A stretch of 64,000 nucleotides of DNA, taken from contig NZ_CP082326.1 in the NCBI RefSeq assembly GCF_019884785.1, positions 861,355 to 925,354 of the forward strand. Direction: 5' to 3'. The translations under genes were made by a program, and so were the position numbers. Under the pieces are notes generated by a model that was not told the DNA's origin, did no database searches, and worked only from the letters and a program-made list of their open reading frames with translations. Shown here piece after piece: positions 36,197 to 44,849 of this stretch (positions within the stretch are counted from its first letter, which is position 1; every line of letters begins with the position of its first letter). The DNA comes from Crassaminicella profunda. Lineage in GTDB: Bacteria > Bacillota > Clostridia > Peptostreptococcales > Thermotaleaceae.

Positions 36197-37453
36197 ATGA
36201 CTTTTGTGGATTACTTATTTTTATATGCATTAGTTTGTACTTGGGGGCTATTGCTTTTAAATATTATTTTAACCTTAGGGGGATACGCTTATTATCTTCA
36301 TATTTCTAAAATAAATATAAACATACTTAGAAAGATAAAAAAATATCCTTTTGTATCCATATTAATCCCTGCTCATAATGAGGAGAAAGTCATTGGAAGG
36401 ACATTAAAGGCGGTTTTGTCTTTAGATTATCCTATTGAAAAAATAGAAATTATTGTCATTAATGATTGTTCTACAGATGATACAGAAAAAGTTTTAAGGA
36501 AAGTGGTAGCAGAAAATCCCAATAGAAAAATAACAATTATAAATACAGACCCTTTAACAGGTGGAAAAGGGAAATCAAATGCATTAAATATTGGTTTTAA
36601 AAGATCAAAGGGGGAATTACTTGTTGTCTATGATGCAGATAATACTCCCGAAAAAGTATCTTTACGTTATTTAGTACATACGATTATGAGTACTGATGAA
36701 TATGGAGCTGTCATTGGAAAATTTAGAACAAGAAATAAAGAAAGGAATATGCTCACAAGGTTTATCAATATTGAAACCTTAAGTTTTCAATGGATGGCAC
36801 AGGCGGGAAGATGGAAACTTTTTAAAATAGCCACTATTCCTGGTACGAATTTTATTATTAGAAGAAGTATATTACAAGGTCTTGGAGGATGGGATGAAAG
36901 AGCAGTAGCTGAAGACACAGAAATCAGTTTTCGAATTTATCGTATGGGCTATAAAATTGCTTTTATGCCATTGGCTGTTACATGGGAACAAGAACCAGAA
37001 ACTTTAAGGGTTTGGTTTAAGCAGAGAACAAGATGGGCAAATGGAAATATTTATGTCTTAATAAAATATTTTAAAAAGATATTTGAACAGAAAAATACCA
37101 GTGTTTTATTTGATTTGTATTATTTTTTTTCTGTTTACATTTTATTTTTATCGTCTATATTGATTTCTGATATTGTTTTTATTTTAGGATTATTGACAGA
37201 TTATAAAATTTCTTTGGTAGGAAATTTTATAATCATTTGGATTTTGTCATATATTTTGTTTGTTTTAGAAGTGAGTATTACTTTGACCCTAGAAAAAGGA
37301 GAAAGTAATTATAAAAATATTTTATTAGTAGCTATTATGTATTTTACTTATTGTCAGCTTTGGATGGTAGTTGCTATAAGAGGAATAGCTGTTTACCTTA
37401 AAAACAGTATATTGAATCGTGAAGCAAAATGGAATAAAACAGAGAGATTCTAA
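36197..37453 (+). CDS. Family 2 glycosyltransferase, processive membrane type
   Basis: About 418 residues. An N-terminal helix (about 8-32), GT2 catalytic domain with PFVSILIPAHNEEKVIGRTL, INDCSTDD, DADNTPE, a TED-like AEDTEISFRIY, and the processivity motif QRTRW, then several C-terminal helices (about 310-405). This is the layout of hyaluronan/poly-GlcNAc/cellulose synthase-like enzymes. The ATG chosen is 7 bases after TTAGGTG; a GTG inside that site opens the frame slightly earlier. Together with the GH8-like gene it forms a minimal two-gene exopolysaccharide unit; the sugar is unknown. No PilZ domain is seen. Confidence 0.88.
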   Translation: MTFVDYLFLYALVCTWGLLLLNIILTLGGYAYYLHISKININILRKIKKYPFVSILIPAHNEEKVIGRTLKAVLSLDYPIEKIEIIVINDCSTDDTEKVLRKVVAENPNRKITIINTDPLTGGKGKSNALNIGFKRSKGELLVVYDADNTPEKVSLRYLVHTIMSTDEYGAVIGKFRTRNKERNMLTRFINIETLSFQWMAQAGRWKLFKIATIPGTNFIIRRSILQGLGGWDERAVAEDTEISFRIYRMGYKIAFMPLAVTWEQEPETLRVWFKQRTRWANGNIYVLIKYFKKIFEQKNTSVLFDLYYFFSVYILFLSSILISDIVFILGLLTDYKISLVGNFIIIWILSYILFVLEVSITLTLEKGESNYKNILLVAIMYFTYCQLWMVVAIRGIAVYLKNSILNREAKWNKTERF

Positions 37454-37454
37454 A

Positions 37455-37488
37455 TAAAAAAAGATGCAAAAATTTTGCATCTTTTTTA
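37455..37488. terminator. Bidirectional terminator
   Basis: An almost perfect AT-rich stem (AAAAAAGATGCAAAA with TTTTGCATCTTTTTT) that serves the glycosyltransferase gene and the convergent small gene. Confidence 0.85.
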
Positions 37489-37495
37489 ATGAACG

Positions 37496-37687
37496 CTATT
37501 CAACAAAGCTATCATAATAAGTTTTACAATCTGCGTGGAAATGGGTACAAGAATTTTCTACTGTTTCCATATGATACATATGAGCCAATTCTTTTATAAA
37601 ATCTTCAGGAACAACACCAGAATGATTAATTAATTCTACAACTTGTTGCTTTGCTGCTTCAGGACTTAAAATAGCATTTTTATTCAT
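37496..37687 (-). CDS. Small Cys/His-containing protein of unknown function
   Basis: 63 residues, not recognised. A helical, hydrophobic first half (EAAKQQVVELINHSGVVPED) is followed by HMYHMETVENSCTHFHADCK, with His and Cys residues spaced in a way that could bind a metal. The ATG has AAAGGGGTG at a good distance; a TTG nine bases upstream is less likely. It lies downstream of the DeoR gene and the tandem hairpin element on the same strand, and may be controlled by that element. Confidence 0.65.
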   Translation of the reverse strand: MNKNAILSPEAAKQQVVELINHSGVVPEDFIKELAHMYHMETVENSCTHFHADCKTYYDSFVE

Positions 37688-37857
37688 GAACAACACCCCT
37701 TTGATTTATTTAAATGAAAAATTATGATCTTCTCACTATATATATATATGATACGGGAGATAAAATGTATCGTTTTTACAACAATAGTATAGCACAATAA
37801 TAAAAATAAATCAATAAATGCTATACAAAATGAAAAATAGTTGGAATAAAAAAATAT

Positions 37858-37940
37858 CCCTACTATCACGCCCAAAAGGTAACGCTAGTAGGGTATTTAT
37901 TAATCTACCATCACGCCCAAAAGGTAACGCTAGTAGGTTG
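37858..37940 (-). repeat. Tandem pair of near-identical RNA-like hairpins downstream of the DeoR gene
   Basis: Two units (37858-37893 and about 37905-37940) share a 27-base identical core. Each is closed by a stem: in one unit CCCTACTA with TAGTAGGG, in the other CTACTA with TGGTAG read on the minus strand. The single difference in the stem keeps pairing as U-G on the minus-strand RNA but would break it on the plus strand. The second hairpin on the minus strand is followed by ATATTTTTTT. It could be a doubled terminator or a structured regulatory RNA between the DeoR gene and the small Cys/His gene. Confidence 0.8.
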
Positions 37941-37941
37941 C

Positions 37942-38700
37942 TTATTTTGTTAGCATAACACTTATTTCATAATGATTCAAAACATCCATTAATGATGGAT
38001 TAGGTAGTTGATCTGTAATGACTATGTCAATTTGTGACAAATCAGCAGCTTTGAAAAAGCCTTTTTTATCAAACTTTGAATGATCTACTAACAAAATCAC
38101 TTGATCTGCTTGTTCAATCATTTTTTTCATGATAAAACCATCTTCTTCAAAAGCAACCATGACCCCTTCTTTTGAAAGACCACAAGTACCGATAAAGGTT
38201 TTATCTACATAATAATTAGAAAGCATTGAGATCACTGATGGACCATATAAAAAACGCTGTTCTTGGTTGAGTTGACCTCCTAACAAGTGAATATGGACTT
38301 GTGGTTTATTTGAAAGTATATCTGCCTGATTGATGGAATTTGTAATAATAGTACAATGATCTACCTGTAAAAATTCTGAACATGCTTGTACAGTGGTAGA
38401 GGTATCCATAATGATTTTGTCACCATTTTTAATGAGTGAAGCGGCTAATTTTCCAATGGCTTTTTTTTCTTTGGAGTCATTATAAAGGCGATCTTTATAG
38501 CTTTTTATTTCTTTGATTAGAGTGGGTAATAGAGCACCGCCACGTGTTCGGAGAATAGCACCTCTTTCTTCTAATTTTACTAAATCTCTTCTTGCTGTAT
38601 CTCTTGAAATATTACATAGATTACAAATTTCTTCTACATTAATTCGTTTATGTTCACCTAAATAATTTAGAATTACTTGAAGTCTCTCTTCTTGATACAC
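37942..38700 (-). CDS. DeoR/GlpR family transcriptional regulator
   Basis: 252 residues. The N-terminal helix-turn-helix has RINVEEICNLCNISRDTARR and then DLVKLEERGAILRTRGGALL. The sensor domain is DeoR-type (KLAASLIKNGDKIIMDTSTT, HLLGGQLN, DKTFIGTCGLSKEG, ILLVDHSKFDKKGFFKAADL) and binds phosphosugars in relatives. The start is a GTG behind GAGGTGA. No sugar transport or kinase gene is next to it, so its regulon is elsewhere or lies among the neighbouring small genes. Confidence 0.92.
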   Translation of the reverse strand: MYQEERLQVILNYLGEHKRINVEEICNLCNISRDTARRDLVKLEERGAILRTRGGALLPTLIKEIKSYKDRLYNDSKEKKAIGKLAASLIKNGDKIIMDTSTTVQACSEFLQVDHCTIITNSINQADILSNKPQVHIHLLGGQLNQEQRFLYGPSVISMLSNYYVDKTFIGTCGLSKEGVMVAFEEDGFIMKKMIEQADQVILLVDHSKFDKKGFFKAADLSQIDIVITDQLPNPSLMDVLNHYEISVMLTK

Positions 38701-39113
38701 ATGTATTCACCTCAGAGTTATTTATATTTAATATAATTATAAGTAAAATCAAGTTAAAAGTCAATTGAATATAAGGAAATTTAAGTAAAGATATGTTTTT
38801 AAGTAAAAAAAGAAAAGGATTTACGTAAATGATGTAAATCGTCAATCTATTTTGTAAAGATGTGGATGAGGCGTATCATAGATATCAATTTCTTTTTTTG
38901 TACAGGGTTTAAGTTGAATGTTAGATATGGAACGTTTATTATAAATATAAAAGCTATTGTACTTTCTTATGGTATTTTATGATGAAAGGAATTATATATT
39001 TTACTACAAACCATAATTTGAAAAAGGTGAATATTGTATTTTATAGAATGAATATATTAAGTATATTTAAAGTAAGGCAACAATGATTTTAGAGTAAAAA
39101 AAGAGGGTGGTAG
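38701..39113. other. Divergent intergenic region between DeoR and AraC regulator genes
   Basis: About 410 very AT-rich bases. One short inverted repeat stands out, GATTTAC with GTAAATC (about 38818-38840). It should contain promoters for both regulators, but no clear -35/-10 pair was accepted. No gene seen. Confidence 0.5.
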
Positions 39114-40097
39114 ATGAAAATGACAATTAAAAAAAATATAATGGATGATTATTACAAATATGTTGAAGATAAATACTGTTCTGAAACATTAGATGAAGTA
39201 TTAGGGAAAAAATATTTTATCAAAGATCAATTTGGTACAGGAAATTTTTTCAGAATAAAGATAGAAGAGGGATTAGAAATATCAGGATTTGATATCTCAA
39301 AAATGGAAATGGATTTTGATAATAGAGTTCCTCATGAGGACATTTTAGAAGTAGGATATTGTTATGGTGGAGAGACAAAAATTTTATCCTTACCAGATGG
39401 TAAAGAATATACCTTTAAGAAAGATGACATTTGTATTTATAATACATTAAATAAATTAGATTATTTCAAATTTAAATATAGAAATTGTAAAGCCATGTCT
39501 ATTCATATGAATTTTAATAGTATTAAAAATGCCATGAATTCTATTTGGGAAGATGAGATCCTCAGGGATTGGCAAGAAAACATTAATAATATATTTAAAG
39601 AAAATATATTAATAGTTGAAAAAGCTAGCTATGATTTGAGAAAAATAGCACAAGAGATAGATACAATCTCTAGTAATAATATGATGGGGTATATGAAATT
39701 AAAATTAAAAACGATCGAGTTTTTAGCTACTTTTCTTGAAGAAAAATCAAAGGAAAATTTTAAAAATATTAAAAATAAAGAAGTACAAATCATCACGAAG
39801 GCGAAAGAAATTATCAATGAAAATATTGAAAATACACCTTCTGTTAAAGAATTAGCTAATCAATTAAATACAAGTGTCTACAAATTACAAAAAGGATTTA
39901 AAGATATCACAGGGGATACTGTCTATGAGTATATAAAAAAAGCAAAAATAGAAAAAGCAAAATATTTATTAAAAAATAGCAATTTATCCATTTTAGAGAT
40001 TGCAAATGAAATAGGCTATGAGAATCCAAGTAAATTTGCAAATGTATTTAAACGATATAATGATATAACACCTTTAAAATATAGAAAATCAAAATAA
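39114..40097 (+). CDS. AraC family regulator, PchR/YbtA-like
   Basis: 327 residues. An N-terminal ligand domain (about 40-150, with MEMDFDNRVPHEDILEVGYC) is joined to a C-terminal double helix-turn-helix (about 225-327: TPSVKELANQLNTSVYKLQK, ILEIANEIGYENPSKFANVF). Regulators of this type commonly activate siderophore or metal-uptake genes. That fits its position directly upstream of Fur-boxed feo genes and a siderophore-type ABC pair. GAGGGTGG precedes the ATG. Confidence 0.88.
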   Translation: MKMTIKKNIMDDYYKYVEDKYCSETLDEVLGKKYFIKDQFGTGNFFRIKIEEGLEISGFDISKMEMDFDNRVPHEDILEVGYCYGGETKILSLPDGKEYTFKKDDICIYNTLNKLDYFKFKYRNCKAMSIHMNFNSIKNAMNSIWEDEILRDWQENINNIFKENILIVEKASYDLRKIAQEIDTISSNNMMGYMKLKLKTIEFLATFLEEKSKENFKNIKNKEVQIITKAKEIINENIENTPSVKELANQLNTSVYKLQKGFKDITGDTVYEYIKKAKIEKAKYLLKNSNLSILEIANEIGYENPSKFANVFKRYNDITPLKYRKSK

Positions 40098-40138
40098 AAA
40101 GGTTGGACCATATTTTAAAAATTAAATGAAGAAAAGAT

Positions 40139-40197
40139 AAATGCTCTAAGTAAAATAAAAATCATAAAATGGATTTTTGTTTTTTGGAGCATTTTTT
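40139..40197 (+). terminator. Terminator after the AraC gene
   Basis: AAATGCTC pairs with GAGCATTT, enclosing a second hairpin (AAAATC with GATTTT), and is followed by a run of T. Confidence 0.75.
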
Positions 40198-40217
40198 ATT
40201 TGCTTTGGAGTGGAAAA

Positions 40218-40232
40218 TGATAATCATTATCA
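40218..40232. promoter_or_regulatory. Fur box 1 upstream of feoABC
   Basis: A perfect 7-1-7 Fur site, TGATAATCATTATCA, about 175 bp upstream of feoA. It may mark the promoter region of the feo operon. Confidence 0.85.
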
Positions 40233-40329
40233 ATATAATGTTAATAGAAAAAAAGTAACAAGTATGATACATAAGAAAAGGAGATAAGGGTAAATGAAAG
40301 TATAAAAAAGACAAAATGCGTCCATTTAT

Positions 40330-40344
40330 TGATAATGATTATTA
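40330..40344. promoter_or_regulatory. Fur box 2 upstream of feoABC
   Basis: TGATAATGATTATTA, one mismatch from the 7-1-7 Fur consensus, 62 bp before feoA. Two sites suggest tight iron repression. Confidence 0.75.
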
Positions 40345-40406
40345 ATTTAAAATGGAATGAATGAAAGACAAATTAAAAAAACAGCTTAACTAAAAGAGGT
40401 GATGAG

Positions 40407-40634
40407 ATGACTCGTTTAAATTTACAAAAAGAAAATACCATATGTAAAATTATAGAATTAGAAGGATCCAATAAGTTTATAAGCAAAATAACAGCCATGG
40501 GTCTAACGAACGGAACATTTATAGAAGTGATTCAAAATAATAAAAAGTTTCCAGTTTTATTATTTGCTAGAGATACAATGATTGCTGTAAGTAAAGAGGA
40601 AGCTAAAAAAATCCTTGTAAAGGAGGTATCCTAA
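40407..40634 (+). CDS. feoA: Ferrous iron transport protein A
   Basis: A 75-residue SH3-like FeoA protein, a cytoplasmic partner of FeoB. The family core is KITAMGLTNGTFIEVIQNN followed by LLFARDTMIAVSKEEAKKI. AGAGGTGATGAG precedes the ATG. Its stop codon directly abuts the FeoB start, and two Fur boxes lie upstream. Confidence 0.93.
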   Translation: MTRLNLQKENTICKIIELEGSNKFISKITAMGLTNGTFIEVIQNNKKFPVLLFARDTMIAVSKEEAKKILVKEVS

Positions 40635-42695
40635 ATGGATAGTATAGCTGCAGTAAACTCTGTAACAATAGGATTAGCAGGACAGCCTAATACAGGGAAA
40701 TCAACACTTTTTAATAAACTTACTGGTGCAAAGCAGCATGTAGGAAATTGGCCAGGAAAAACGGTTGAGCAAAAACAAGGGATATTTTATTTTAATGATA
40801 AAAAATATAGTCTTGTAGATTTACCAGGAACCTATAGCTTGACAGCTAATTCATCGGAAGAGCTTATTGCTAGAGATTTTATCATTTCTGATGATGTAGA
40901 TATGATTATTACAATGGTAGATACATCACAACTAGAGAGAAGTATGTATTTACTTTCAGAAATAGTAGGGATGAATGTTCCTGTAATTGCAGTATTGAAT
41001 ATGATCGATGTTGCCAAAGAACAAGGGAAAAGCATTGACATTCAAAAGCTACAAGAAAAATTAGGCATCCCTATTGTACCTATGGTTGCTGCAAAAGGAG
41101 AAGGTGTTGAAGGTCTTTTAGAAAAAGTTCAAATAATAGAAGAAGATCAAAAAATTCTTCATACAGATGATATGGTTAAAATATATGAGGATGTTTTTAA
41201 AGAAGAATTTAATGAGCTTATAAAAATTCTACCAGATGTAGGAATCGGAAATTGTAGTAGTAGCTGGATTAGTGTAAGATTGCTTGAAAATGATGAACAA
41301 ATTGTTAATCTTGTTAAACAAGAAGTTACAGAAAACGAATGGGAAGTAGTCCGTTCTATTATTAAAAAAAATACAGATGGACCTTTAAAAGCAGCTAATT
41401 GTAGGTATGCATGGATAGAAAGTGTCTTAAAGGATGTGTTGACAAAAAAACAAGAGTACTCTTTAAAAAGAATGGGATTTGATAGATTATCTACCCATAG
41501 AATTTTTGGAAAACCTATTGCAGTCTTGATGATAATATTAGGATTTATTGCAAGTATGGCAATTGCTATGCCATTTATGATGGGGATAGGTAGTATACTT
41601 CCACGGATTTCTTTAACCTTACGAGATATTTTATTAGATAAGGGAGTTTCCTATTGGATTATTTCTTTAGTAACAGAAGCTGTTATTCCTGGATTATCAA
41701 TGGCAATAATTATGGGAGGTTTTATTGCAGGAGTTGTATTTGTTTTCGGATTTATGGAAGATGTGGGATATATGGCGAGAGTTGCTTATGTATTTGATAC
41801 AACTATGAGTAAGATTGGTTTACATGGAAAGTCTATTATGCCATTTATTACAAGTTTTGGTTGCAATATGGCGGGGATCACTGGATCGAGAGTAATAGAA
41901 TCATGGCAACAAAGACTCCTTACCATTACTACGAGTATGGTTGTACCGTGTGCAGCCATGTGGGGGGTTATAGGATTAATAGGAAGTTTATTTTTTGGCG
42001 TAAATGCCATATGGGTGATTGCAGCTTTATTTATATGTTCTATTTTCTATGTCATTTTTACCTCTTGGATTTTCAGAACAAAATTTATAAAAGAAGAAGA
42101 TGGGATGGGACTCATTATGGAGTTACCACCTTATCATAAACCCAATTGGAAAGGAATTTTCGTTCATGTTTGGAGTAAAATGAAAGATGTTATGAAAAAA
42201 GCCTTTGTTGTGATTGTTGGGGTATCTGTTGTAATGTGGATATTATCTTATACAGCTGATGGAAATATTGAAAATAGTCCAATATATGCCATTGGAAAAA
42301 CAGTAGAGCCTATAGCTACTTTTTTAGGACTAGATTGGAGATTGTTGATTGCATTACTTGTTTCTGTAATGAGTAGGGAAGGTGCTTTAGGTGTATTATC
42401 CATGTTGTTTGGAGTAGGATCAGGAACATCAAGTTTTTCTGGAATTATGATTTCAGGGGCTGTTCAGTTTGATCAATCTGCTTTGTCAACAGTTATGTTA
42501 GCTTCTATTTCAAAACCTTCGGCACTTGCTTTTATGTTTGCTTATTATTTCAATGTTCCGTGTATGGCAGCTATTGCATGTGTTCATGCTGAAACCCATT
42601 CTTTAAAATGGACTGTAAAAATTGTGAGCTACTATATGTTGAGTGCTCTTGTTATAGGTGCTGTTGCCTATCGAATAGGAATAATACTATTTTAG
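40635..42695 (+). CDS. feoB: Ferrous iron transport GTPase/permease B
   Basis: 686 residues. The N-terminal G domain has G1 GQPNTGKST (residues 16-24), G3 DLPGTYSL and G4 NMID. A helical GDI-like segment follows, then the FeoB membrane core with GFMEDVGYMARVAYVFD, FGCNMAGITGSRVIE, VPCAAM and two Gate-type repeats. AAAGGAGGTATCC precedes the ATG. It imports Fe(II) across the cytoplasmic membrane. It lies between feoA and a FeoC-like gene in a Fur-boxed operon. The length is normal for clostridial FeoB. Confidence 0.97.
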   Translation: MDSIAAVNSVTIGLAGQPNTGKSTLFNKLTGAKQHVGNWPGKTVEQKQGIFYFNDKKYSLVDLPGTYSLTANSSEELIARDFIISDDVDMIITMVDTSQLERSMYLLSEIVGMNVPVIAVLNMIDVAKEQGKSIDIQKLQEKLGIPIVPMVAAKGEGVEGLLEKVQIIEEDQKILHTDDMVKIYEDVFKEEFNELIKILPDVGIGNCSSSWISVRLLENDEQIVNLVKQEVTENEWEVVRSIIKKNTDGPLKAANCRYAWIESVLKDVLTKKQEYSLKRMGFDRLSTHRIFGKPIAVLMIILGFIASMAIAMPFMMGIGSILPRISLTLRDILLDKGVSYWIISLVTEAVIPGLSMAIIMGGFIAGVVFVFGFMEDVGYMARVAYVFDTTMSKIGLHGKSIMPFITSFGCNMAGITGSRVIESWQQRLLTITTSMVVPCAAMWGVIGLIGSLFFGVNAIWVIAALFICSIFYVIFTSWIFRTKFIKEEDGMGLIMELPPYHKPNWKGIFVHVWSKMKDVMKKAFVVIVGVSVVMWILSYTADGNIENSPIYAIGKTVEPIATFLGLDWRLLIALLVSVMSREGALGVLSMLFGVGSGTSSFSGIMISGAVQFDQSALSTVMLASISKPSALAFMFAYYFNVPCMAAIACVHAETHSLKWTVKIVSYYMLSALVIGAVAYRIGIILF

Positions 42696-42706
42696 AGGTG
42701 AGTGGA

Positions 42707-42973
42707 TTGTTATTAGATAAAATATTAGTTGCATTAAAGACAAGAAGGATTTTATCCTATAAAGATTTAGCACAAAATTTAAAAGTAGATCAAACACTTA
42801 TTAAAGCAGCAATAAATCAGCTTGATCATATGGGGTATTTACAAAAGGTGAATACAGGCTGTAATATGTGCAAAGAATGCAGTAAAAGCAATATAAAAAT
42901 AAATGAAATGCATGTATGGGTTCTTTCTAAAGAAGGTAAAGATTATTTGAAAGGTATGAAAAATCCTTCTTGA
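42707..42973 (+). CDS. feoC: FeoC-like winged-helix protein with CxxCxxC
   Basis: 88 residues starting at a TTG well spaced from GAGGTG. A longer frame reaching into feoB has no ribosome site and is rejected. A winged helix (KTRRILSYKDLAQNLKVDQT, LIKAAINQLDHMGYL) is followed by Cys52, Cys55 and Cys58 (CNMCKEC), probably an iron-sulfur or iron site as in FeoC proteins. It lies 11 bp after feoB. A terminator hairpin overlaps its stop codon. It may regulate the stability of FeoB or transcription in response to iron or oxygen. Confidence 0.8.
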   Translation: MLLDKILVALKTRRILSYKDLAQNLKVDQTLIKAAINQLDHMGYLQKVNTGCNMCKECSKSNIKINEMHVWVLSKEGKDYLKGMKNPS

Positions 42974-42998
42974 TCAATTGTTCAAGAAGGATTTTGAT
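42961..42998 (+). terminator. Terminator of the feoABC operon
   Basis: A perfect 12-bp stem, AATCCTTCTTGA with TCAAGAAGGATT, with a T-rich tail. The stop codon of the last gene is part of the stem. Confidence 0.8.
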
Positions 42999-43049
42999 TT
43001 AAAGAAGTTGTATATAGATAGGCTTAGCAATTGGATAAAAGGATGGTGA

Positions 43050-44849
43050 ATGATAAAAATGGAATCAAAACAAAAATCAACCCTTTCGAAATTATTAAAA
43101 TTTGCAGGGAAACATCGAATTTTGATTATATTTGCAATTGTGTTATCTGGAATGAGTGCAATTTTATCTTTATTTCCATTTGTTTGCATATGGTTTGTTG
43201 TAAAAGATATTTTTAAAGCGTTACCAGATGTTACGCAAGCTACAGAAAGTATAAGATATGGATGGATGGCAGTTGGATTTTCTCTCTTAAGTATTGTATT
43301 TTATTTTGCAAGTTTAATATGCTCTCATTTGGCAGCTTTTCGTGTTGAAAAGAATATGAGAAAAGAAGCAATGCATAAAATTGTTACACTTCCTTTAGGT
43401 TTTTTTACAAAAAATACGAGTGGGAAGCTTAGAAAAGTAATTGATGATAATGCAAGTTTAACTCATAGTTTTTTAGCACATCAATTGCCAGATCTATCAG
43501 GGGTTATGATCATGCCTATTGCCATAATCATTATACTATTTGTCTTTGATTGGCGCTTGGGACTTGTTTGTTTAGCACCTATATTTTTAAGTTTATTGAT
43601 TTTAAAACAGATGATGGGCGGTAACAATGAAAAAATCATGAAAAGATATATGGATTCATTGGAAGATATGAATGGATCTGCTGTTGAGTATGTTAGAGGA
43701 ATTCCTGTAGTGAAGGTATTTCAGCAAACCGTATATTCCTTTAAGAATTTTCATAAATCCATTAAGGGGTATAGTGATTTTGTTTCAGAATATGCTATCA
43801 ATTGTCGTGTTCCCATGATTGGATTTACGATTACGATTCATGCTCCAGCGTTACTTCTAATTCCCATTGGAATTCTTTTTATATTGAATGGATCAGATTA
43901 TAATGCATTTTTATTAGACTTGATTTTTTATATGTTGTTTTCCCCACTTGTTGCAGTCATGATGACGAAGATTATGTTTTCAAGTGAAAATGTTATGGCG
44001 GCAAAGGAAGCTTTAATTAGAATAGATGAAATACTAGAAGCTAAGAGTTTAGAAGAAACAGATCAGATAAAGGAAACCAATGAAAATGATATTGTATTTA
44101 AAAATATTGGTTTTACTTATCCAGAGAATGACAAAGTTGCTATTGAAAATGTGAGCTTTACCATTCCTTCGGGAAAAACTTTTGCATTAGTAGGCCCTTC
44201 TGGTGGTGGGAAGAGTACTTTGGCAAGTCTTGTAGCAAGATTTTGGGATGTAGACTGTGGAAGCATTGAAATTGGAGGAGTTGATGTAAAAGATTTTAAT
44301 GAAAAAGACTTAATGGAAAAAATTGCTTTTGTCTTTCAAAATAGTAAATTATTTAAAACGAGCTTACTTGAAAATATCAGACTAGCCAATAAAGAAGCTA
44401 GTCGTGAAGAAGTACTTAGAGCAGCACATTTAGCACAGTGTGATGATATCATAGAAAAAATGCCTCAAGGCATAGATACAGTGGTAGGGACAGAAGGGGT
44501 ATATCTTTCTGGAGGAGAACAACAAAGAATCGCTTTAGCTCGAGCTATTTTAAAAGATGCGCCAATTATTATATTAGATGAAGCAACAGCTTTTGCAGAT
44601 CCAGAGAATGAATATCAAATACAAAAAGCTTTTGAATCTCTTGTTCAAGATAAGACTGTTTTAATGATTGCTCATAGACTTTCTTCTATAAAAGATGTTG
44701 ACTGTATTCTTGTTATAAAGGATGGAAAAATTGTAGAAAGTGGAGATCATGAAAAACTTTTACACAAAAATGGAACATACAAAAAAATGTGGAAAGAATA
44801 CCAAACATCTATTTCATGGAAAGTTGGAAAGGAGGCGGCTTATGTTTAG
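43050..44849 (+). CDS. ABC transporter permease/ATPase, siderophore type (YbtP/IrtA-like half)
   Basis: 599 residues. Six N-terminal helices (exporter fold, about 20-310) are followed by an ATPase domain with Walker A GPSGGGKST, signature LSGGEQQ and Walker B IIILDEA. The D-loop region reads DEATAFADPENEYQIQKA, a form characteristic of the YbtP/YbtQ and IrtA/IrtB siderophore importers, unlike the usual DEATSALD. GGATGGTGA precedes the ATG. It overlaps the partner gene by 8 bases. The iron-siderophore role is inferred from this motif and from the adjacent feo and AraC genes. Confidence 0.88.
   Translation: MIKMESKQKSTLSKLLKFAGKHRILIIFAIVLSGMSAILSLFPFVCIWFVVKDIFKALPDVTQATESIRYGWMAVGFSLLSIVFYFASLICSHLAAFRVEKNMRKEAMHKIVTLPLGFFTKNTSGKLRKVIDDNASLTHSFLAHQLPDLSGVMIMPIAIIIILFVFDWRLGLVCLAPIFLSLLILKQMMGGNNEKIMKRYMDSLEDMNGSAVEYVRGIPVVKVFQQTVYSFKNFHKSIKGYSDFVSEYAINCRVPMIGFTITIHAPALLLIPIGILFILNGSDYNAFLLDLIFYMLFSPLVAVMMTKIMFSSENVMAAKEALIRIDEILEAKSLEETDQIKETNENDIVFKNIGFTYPENDKVAIENVSFTIPSGKTFALVGPSGGGKSTLASLVARFWDVDCGSIEIGGVDVKDFNEKDLMEKIAFVFQNSKLFKTSLLENIRLANKEASREEVLRAAHLAQCDDIIEKMPQGIDTVVGTEGVYLSGGEQQRIALARAILKDAPIIILDEATAFADPENEYQIQKAFESLVQDKTVLMIAHRLSSIKDVDCILVIKDGKIVESGDHEKLLHKNGTYKKMWKEYQTSISWKVGKEAAYV

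Noticed and set aside
41861-42139. Cys/His/Tyr-rich ORF within feoB
   Set aside because: A frame shadow of the feoB membrane core with no start signal.
42608-42706. Cys-rich N-terminal extension of the FeoC-like protein
   Set aside because: It is the shifted frame of the feoB end. The apparent Cys clusters come from feoB codons read out of frame.
44740-44841. Longer N-terminus for the second ABC half-transporter
   Set aside because: It lies inside the first half's coding region in another frame and has no ribosome site, while the ATG at 44842 follows GGAGGCGGC.
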